Source of the DNA: Burkholderiales bacterium
GTDB lineage: Bacteria; Pseudomonadota; Gammaproteobacteria; Burkholderiales; Burkholderiaceae_C
Direction: 5' to 3'
Assembly (NCBI GenBank): GCA_947474415.1
Contig: CANJKD010000015.1
Coordinates: 1-12,426, forward strand
DNA length: 12,426 bases
This document shows, piece by piece, positions 8,833-12,426 of this stretch. A program made the translations under genes and the position numbers. Below the pieces are notes generated by a model. The model did not search any database and was not told where the DNA came from. It saw only the letters and a list, made by a program, of their open reading frames with translations. The stretch's first letter is position 1; every line of letters begins with the position of its first letter.

Positions 8833-10094
8833 TTCGGCCCCTTCATGACGACGGCAGAACCCTTGGCAATCTGACCCTGGCACGACGGCCTGCAGAAGAA
8901 GTCAGCGCCGGACAGGTCGGCAATCGTGCCGATATCTTTGTCGCCTCGGCCCGAGAGATTCACCAGCAGGTGTTGATCCTTGCGCATCGTGGGCGCCATC
9001 TTCATCGCGTGTGCCACGGCATGGGCCGACTCGAGTGCCGGAATGATGCCTTCGGTGCGGCACAGGCGGTGGAAGGCCTGCAGAGCCTCGTCGTCGGTGA
9101 TGCTGACGTATTCGGCGCGCCCGATGTCTTTCAGGTACGCGTGCTCCGGGCCGACACCGGGGTAGTCGAGCCCTGCCGAGATTGAATGGGTCTCGGTGAT
9201 CTGGCCATTCTCGTCTTGCAGCAGGTAGGTGCGGTTGCCGTGCAACACGCCTGGCGAACCCGCCGTCAGCGAGGCCGCGTGCTTGCCGCTGTCCAGCCCC
9301 TGACCCGCCGCCTCGACACCGATCAGCCGTGTGGCCGCGTGGTCGATGTACGGGTAGAAAATGCCGATCGCATTGCTGCCACCGCCGACGCAAGCAATGA
9401 CGGCATCCGGATGGCGGCCGATCATCTCGGGCATCTGCTCCAGGCATTCGTCGCCGATGACGCGCTGGAAGTCGCGCACCATCATCGGGTAAGGGTGCGG
9501 GCCAGCCACCGTTCCGATGATGTAGAAGGTGTTCTCGACGTTGGTCACCCAATCGCGCAGCGCCTCATTGAGAGCGTCCTTGAGCGTTCTGGAGCCGCTT
9601 TCCACCGGCACCACAGTGGCGCCCAGCAGGTTCATGCGGTACACATTGGGCGACTGGCGCTTGACGTCTTCGCTGCCCATGTAGACCACGCACTCCAGGC
9701 CATAGCGCGCGCAGATCGTGGCGGTGGCCACGCCATGCTGGCCAGCGCCAGTTTCGGCGATCACGCGCGGCTTACCCATGCGGCGCGCGAGCATCGCCTG
9801 GCCGATGGTGTTGTTGATTTTGTGGGCACCGGTGTGGTTCAGATCTTCGCGCTTCAGGAAGATCTGGGCGCCACCGAGCTCACGGCTCAGCCGCGCAGCG
9901 TGATAGATCGGGCTCGGCCGACCCACAAAATGGGCCAATTCATAGCGGTACTCGGCCATGAAGGCTGCGTCGTTCTGCACCTCCGCATAGCAGCGCTTCA
10001 GTTCATCGAGCGCATGGACGAGCGTTTCGGAGACAAAACTTCCGCCATACGGGCCGAAGTGACCCGACGCGTCGGGCTGTTCGTATCTGGGCAT
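8829..10094 (-). CDS. trpB: Tryptophan synthase beta subunit
   Basis: This 421-aa PLP subunit condenses indole with serine to give tryptophan. The Schiff-base lysine is K92 in HTGAHKINN, the catalytic glutamate and loop are ETGAGQHG at 114-121, and the PLP phosphate loop is GGGSNA at 237-242. The C-terminal LSGRGDKD at 380-387 is also standard. After this motif the chain runs about 34 residues, longer than the short tail of E. coli TrpB (397 aa in total), and includes C401 and C405 in [10 protein letters not shown] think this is a lineage-specific tail but cannot confirm it without alignment. The gene follows trpF by 15 bp, with only a weak ribosome site upstream, and overlaps trpA. It is the TrpB1 type that works with TrpA. 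Confidence 0.98.
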   Translation of the reverse strand: MPRYEQPDASGHFGPYGGSFVSETLVHALDELKRCYAEVQNDAAFMAEYRYELAHFVGRPSPIYHAARLSRELGGAQIFLKREDLNHTGAHKINNTIGQAMLARRMGKPRVIAETGAGQHGVATATICARYGLECVVYMGSEDVKRQSPNVYRMNLLGATVVPVESGSRTLKDALNEALRDWVTNVENTFYIIGTVAGPHPYPMMVRDFQRVIGDECLEQMPEMIGRHPDAVIACVGGGSNAIGIFYPYIDHAATRLIGVEAAGQGLDSGKHAASLTAGSPGVLHGNRTYLLQDENGQITETHSISAGLDYPGVGPEHAYLKDIGRAEYVSITDDEALQAFHRLCRTEGIIPALESAHAVAHAMKMAPTMRKDQHLLVNLSGRGDKDIGTIADLSGADFFCRPSCQGQIAKGSAVVMKGPK

Positions 10095-10109
10095 GGTGTT
10101 TGGGGTTCT

Positions 10110-10769
10110 TCAGGTATTCGGCAGTGCCGGGTCAGGGCCACGAAGGGCATCGGCCTCTCGCACAGCATCGCAAAACCGGCGCATGGCTTCGGCATCCTTG
10201 ATGCCTTTGGCCGATTCCACGCCGGAACTCACGTCAACGGCCCAAGGCCGGACTTGAAGAATCCCTGGGATCACATTTTTGGCATGCAACCCACCAGACA
10301 AAACGAGGGGACGGGGTACGCCGGATGGAATGAGAGACCAATCGAAAACCTTTCCACCACCGCCAAAACCCTCGACATGGGCGTCGAGCAGGATGGCTTG
10401 GGCATCTGAAAATTGCGTTGCGAATTTTAGCAAATCAATGCCGGCAGACATTCGTGCAGCGCGCAGGTAAGGCCTCCCGTGGTGCCGGCACGCTGCGGCG
10501 CTCTCGTCACCATGAAACTGCAGCACGAGTTGCGGTGCCGCAGCAAACGCCGCAGCGATGTCGCTGTCAGCGGCGTTCACGAACAGGCCAACAGGCGTCA
10601 CGAACGGGGGCAGGCGCGCAGCCAATTCCCCCATGCGCTGCGCTGCGATGTACCGTGCGCTTCCGGCATAAAGCACGAAGCCGATGGCGTCAGCACCCGC
10701 CAGCACCGCCGCATCGACATCGGCCTCGCGGGTCAGTCCACAGATCTTGATACGGGTTCGATGATTCAT
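10110..10769 (-). CDS. trpF: Phosphoribosylanthranilate isomerase
   Basis: This 219-aa TIM-barrel enzyme carries out the Amadori rearrangement of phosphoribosylanthranilate to CdRP, the step before indole-glycerol phosphate synthase. The general base C10 is in IKICGLT (7-13) and the general acid D129 is in ILLDAHVEG. Other features are LQFHGDE (83-89), VLSGGL (156-161), and the phosphate-binding VDVSSGVES (178-186). The usual SPRY motif after strand two reads SARY, so the proline is replaced by alanine. The start at 10769 gives a normal N-terminus and overlaps the truA stop as ATGA. No Shine-Dalgarno sequence lies at normal spacing (GGAG is 13 bases away), so coupling to truA is likely. The open frame to 11090 is a shadow of truA. 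The trpEGDC genes are not in the window. Confidence 0.96.
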   Translation of the reverse strand: MNHRTRIKICGLTREADVDAAVLAGADAIGFVLYAGSARYIAAQRMGELAARLPPFVTPVGLFVNAADSDIAAAFAAAPQLVLQFHGDESAAACRHHGRPYLRAARMSAGIDLLKFATQFSDAQAILLDAHVEGFGGGGKVFDWSLIPSGVPRPLVLSGGLHAKNVIPGILQVRPWAVDVSSGVESAKGIKDAEAMRRFCDAVREADALRGPDPALPNT

Positions 10770-11566
10770 TGGGCAGCAGAGGCTCCGGGCAGCCAGTCGA
10801 GCACGGCCGGGTCGTCTGGAATGGCATGGGCTGGATCGTAATACGGGCCCACGAAATAAAGACCGTCGGCCGGGAATGTACGCGCTGCAAGACGGCGGTC
10901 CCGGGAGGCCAACACTGCGGCGAGCCATTCGGCCGTTCGGGCACCGGAGCCGACCGCCACCAGGCAGCCCATGATGTTGCGCACCATGTGGTGCAGAAAT
11001 GCATTCGCGTCGAATTCGAAACGCCAGTACGCGCCATGACGAAGGATGCGGATCGAGTGAATCGTTTTCACGGGTGACGCCGCCTGGCATTCAGCCGACC
11101 GCAGGGCGCTGAAGTCATGCTTTCCGACCAAGTGCGCAGCGCCTGCTTCCATGGCTGACCGGTCGAGCGCCCTGAAGGTCCAACCCACCGACCCGGCCTC
11201 GATCGCCGGGCGCACGGCCGACTCGCGCAAGACATAGACGTAGCGACGGCCCTGAGCGCTGTAGCGGGCATGGAAGACCTCGGGTACCACAGCAGACCAC
11301 TGAACCGCGATGTCTGTCGGCAAGTACCGATTCGTTCCCCGTACCCACGAAGCCGCCTGGCGGTCGATGTCGGTATCAATGTGCACAACCTGGTTCAGCG
11401 CATGAACGCCGGTATCGGTTCTGCCCGCACACACCGTGCGCAATCGTTGATCGGCGAAACGCGACAGCGCCCGCTCCAACTGGTCTTGCACCGTGTTGCC
11501 GCTCGGCTGGCTTTGCCAGCCGTGGTAGGCCTGCCCCCGATAGCTCACCCCGAGAGCCACCCTCAC
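10766..11566 (-). CDS. truA: tRNA pseudouridine(38-40) synthase TruA
   Basis: TruA converts uridines 38-40 in the anticodon stem-loop of many tRNAs to pseudouridine. The protein is 266 aa (E. coli 270). The N-terminal YRGQAYHGWQSQP (9-21) and the catalytic motif CAGRTDTGVHAL with nucleophile D51 are characteristic. The C-terminal half has DANAFLHHMVRNIMG, the second conserved signature of the family. The start is GTG at 11566: no ATG lies between the upstream fimV end and the conserved N-terminus, and AAGGA is placed eight bases before this GTG. The gene is 49 bp downstream of fimV and overlaps trpF by four bases. fimV-truA-trpF is also the order in Pseudomonas. Confidence 0.96.
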   Translation of the reverse strand: MRVALGVSYRGQAYHGWQSQPSGNTVQDQLERALSRFADQRLRTVCAGRTDTGVHALNQVVHIDTDIDRQAASWVRGTNRYLPTDIAVQWSAVVPEVFHARYSAQGRRYVYVLRESAVRPAIEAGSVGWTFRALDRSAMEAGAAHLVGKHDFSALRSAECQAASPVKTIHSIRILRHGAYWRFEFDANAFLHHMVRNIMGCLVAVGSGARTAEWLAAVLASRDRRLAARTFPADGLYFVGPYYDPAHAIPDDPAVLDWLPGASAAQ

Positions 11567-11574
11567 GAATGGCG

Positions 11575-11579
11575 TCCTT
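11575..11579 (-). promoter_or_regulatory. truA ribosome binding site
   Basis: AAGGA on the minus strand, eight bases upstream of GTG at 11566. It is the reason for choosing GTG as the truA start; the next in-frame GTG, two codons later, would be too far from it and would cut into the conserved first strand. Confidence 0.7.
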
Positions 11580-11615
11580 CGTCTTGAGAGTGATCCGGCT
11601 TTCGAACGCTGGAAA

Positions 11616-12426
11616 TCACCCGAGCGCAGCCAGCATTCCTTCGGCCCGCGTCTTGATTGCCCCCGACGCGTTGGCGACCACTTCCTGCAGCAGATCGCGT
11701 GCGCCATCGGTGTCGCCAATTTGGCGGAACTCTTCGGCCAGATCGAGCTTGCGCGAGAGCGGATCTTCGTCGCCATCGAGCGGCGGCAGGTCGATGTCGC
11801 CAAAGCCGGACATCGGCGCAGCTTCCGGCGCGGACCCGCGGCCTGGCCTGTCCGGCGGCAACGTCTCGGGCAGATCCAGGTCAAACGAGATGTCGGCCGG
11901 GTCGAACATCGGCAAGTCACTTGTACCGGAAGCCGATACCGGCGACAACGACGCCAAGTCATCGGACAACGAGAAGTCGAGGCTCATCGCGTCGTCGGGC
12001 GAAGGTACTTCGAGACTTGCAAGTTCTGGCAAGGATTCAAGCGGCGCAGGCGATGTGGGAGAGCCCGTCTCAGGGTCACCCAGATCGAGATCGAGATCGA
12101 GATCCAGATCACCACCGAGATTCTGGATTTCAGGCGTCAAGACGCTGGTGACCGAAGACCCGAACTGCGAAGGCGTGGGAAGGACCGACTGCGGCATCGT
12201 GCTGGCGCCCAGCGGCTCGATCATTTCGCCGCCTGGTCCCTGAGCTGTCACCGGAACGCCACCTGGCCGGAACAACGGGTTGTCCGGGTCGATTTGCGCG
12301 CCCATTTCCTGCGCCTTGGCCCAGTCTTCGCCCTCACCCCGCGTGAGAGCGAACAGCTGAGTCGCGAGCAACTCGAAGCCCTTTGTGTCGCGGCGCTTGG
12401 CGTAGACCTCGAGCAGCTTGGTCCGG
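11616..12426 (-). CDS. fimV: FimV family protein, C-terminal part (5' end outside window)
   Basis: The frame is open to the window edge, so only the last 269 residues are seen. It starts with a TPR-like helix pair (TKLLEVYAKRRDTKGFELLA), continues WAKAQEMGAQIDPDNPLF, then a long acidic low-complexity region rich in Asp, Leu, Ser and Pro, and ends with a conserved block, RKLDLAEEFRQIGDTDGARD through LLQEVV, matching the FimV C-terminal domain. FimV is an inner-membrane protein with a periplasmic LysM domain (not visible here) and a cytoplasmic TPR tail. In Pseudomonas it is a polar hub for type IV pili, twitching and cAMP signalling. The acidic region contains five consecutive Asp-Leu pairs from a hexanucleotide repeat. 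fimV next to truA matches Pseudomonas. The earliest internal start-like codon (TTG at 12371) is not the real start. Confidence 0.93.
   Translation of the reverse strand, partial: RTKLLEVYAKRRDTKGFELLATQLFALTRGEGEDWAKAQEMGAQIDPDNPLFRPGGVPVTAQGPGGEMIEPLGASTMPQSVLPTPSQFGSSVTSVLTPEIQNLGGDLDLDLDLDLGDPETGSPTSPAPLESLPELASLEVPSPDDAMSLDFSLSDDLASLSPVSASGTSDLPMFDPADISFDLDLPETLPPDRPGRGSAPEAAPMSGFGDIDLPPLDGDEDPLSRKLDLAEEFRQIGDTDGARDLLQEVVANASGAIKTRAEGMLAALG
12082..12111 (-). repeat. Hexanucleotide tandem repeat in fimV
   Basis: Five consecutive 6-bp units on the plus strand, AGATCG three times, then AGATCC, then AGATCA, encode five Asp-Leu pairs in the FimV acidic linker. The unit is a multiple of three, so gain or loss of copies would change linker length without breaking the frame. 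Confidence 0.85.

Noticed and set aside
9186..10409. A 407-codon plus-strand open frame opposite trpB and part of trpF
   Set aside because: It is antisense to well-supported genes and its composition is typical of a shadow frame; no family is recognisable.
10409..10428. AT-rich inverted repeat AAAATT/AATTTT with an 8-base spacer inside trpF
   Set aside because: The stem is only A-T pairs and lies within coding sequence for a normal part of TrpF, with no T-run. A terminator or operator is not supported.
10770..11090. Possible N-terminal extension of trpF (similar extensions exist for gltX, accD, trpA and truA)
   Set aside because: The extra residues are out-of-frame readings of the upstream gene, while the family N-termini begin exactly at the starts given.

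Overview
The window is a dense run of housekeeping genes, all on the minus strand and therefore transcribed from high to low coordinates. High G+C, a strong G/C bias at third codon positions, and the gene set (FimV, TrpF-TrpB-TrpA next to AccD, O-succinylhomoserine sulfhydrylase MetZ) point to a betaproteobacterium. The order Burkholderiales is most likely, perhaps Comamonadaceae or the Rubrivivax/Leptothrix group. The family-level placement is inference from protein appearance, not a search result.

In the direction of transcription the order is: 3' end of fimV (12426-11616, cut by the window edge), truA, trpF, trpB, trpA, accD, folC, a DedD-like SPOR protein, cvpA, purF, metZ, gltX, then tRNA-Ala(GGC). 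Ten of the eleven junctions between the twelve protein genes are under 50 bp, and the longest is 81 bp (folC to dedD). Five junctions are stop/start overlaps: four ATGA (truA/trpF, trpB/trpA, accD/folC, metZ/gltX) and one TGATG (purF/metZ). No stretch over 300 bp lacks a gene. The largest gap is the 118 bp between gltX and the tRNA, which holds a perfect TATAAT -10 box that probably serves the tRNA.

Functionally the run links polar/type IV pilus assembly (FimV), tRNA pseudouridylation (TruA), the late tryptophan steps (TrpF, TrpB, TrpA), fatty-acid initiation (AccD), folate polyglutamylation (FolC), envelope/division functions (DedD, CvpA), the first step of purine synthesis (PurF), methionine sulfhydrylation (MetZ), glutamyl-tRNA charging (GltX) and an alanine tRNA. 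The backbone truA-(trpF)-accD-folC-dedD-cvpA-purF-(metZ) is an old proteobacterial arrangement. Here trpBA sits between trpF and accD, and gltX plus tRNA-Ala are attached at the end.

I see no mobile element, CRISPR array, phage gene, defence system or obvious foreign DNA. The points worth a second look are small ones: a GluRS that has lost half of its zinc ligands, several starts with no Shine-Dalgarno sequence that appear to depend on translational coupling, a hexanucleotide repeat in fimV, a TrpB C-terminal tail, and the gltX/tRNA-Ala linkage. I do not find an undescribed biological system here.
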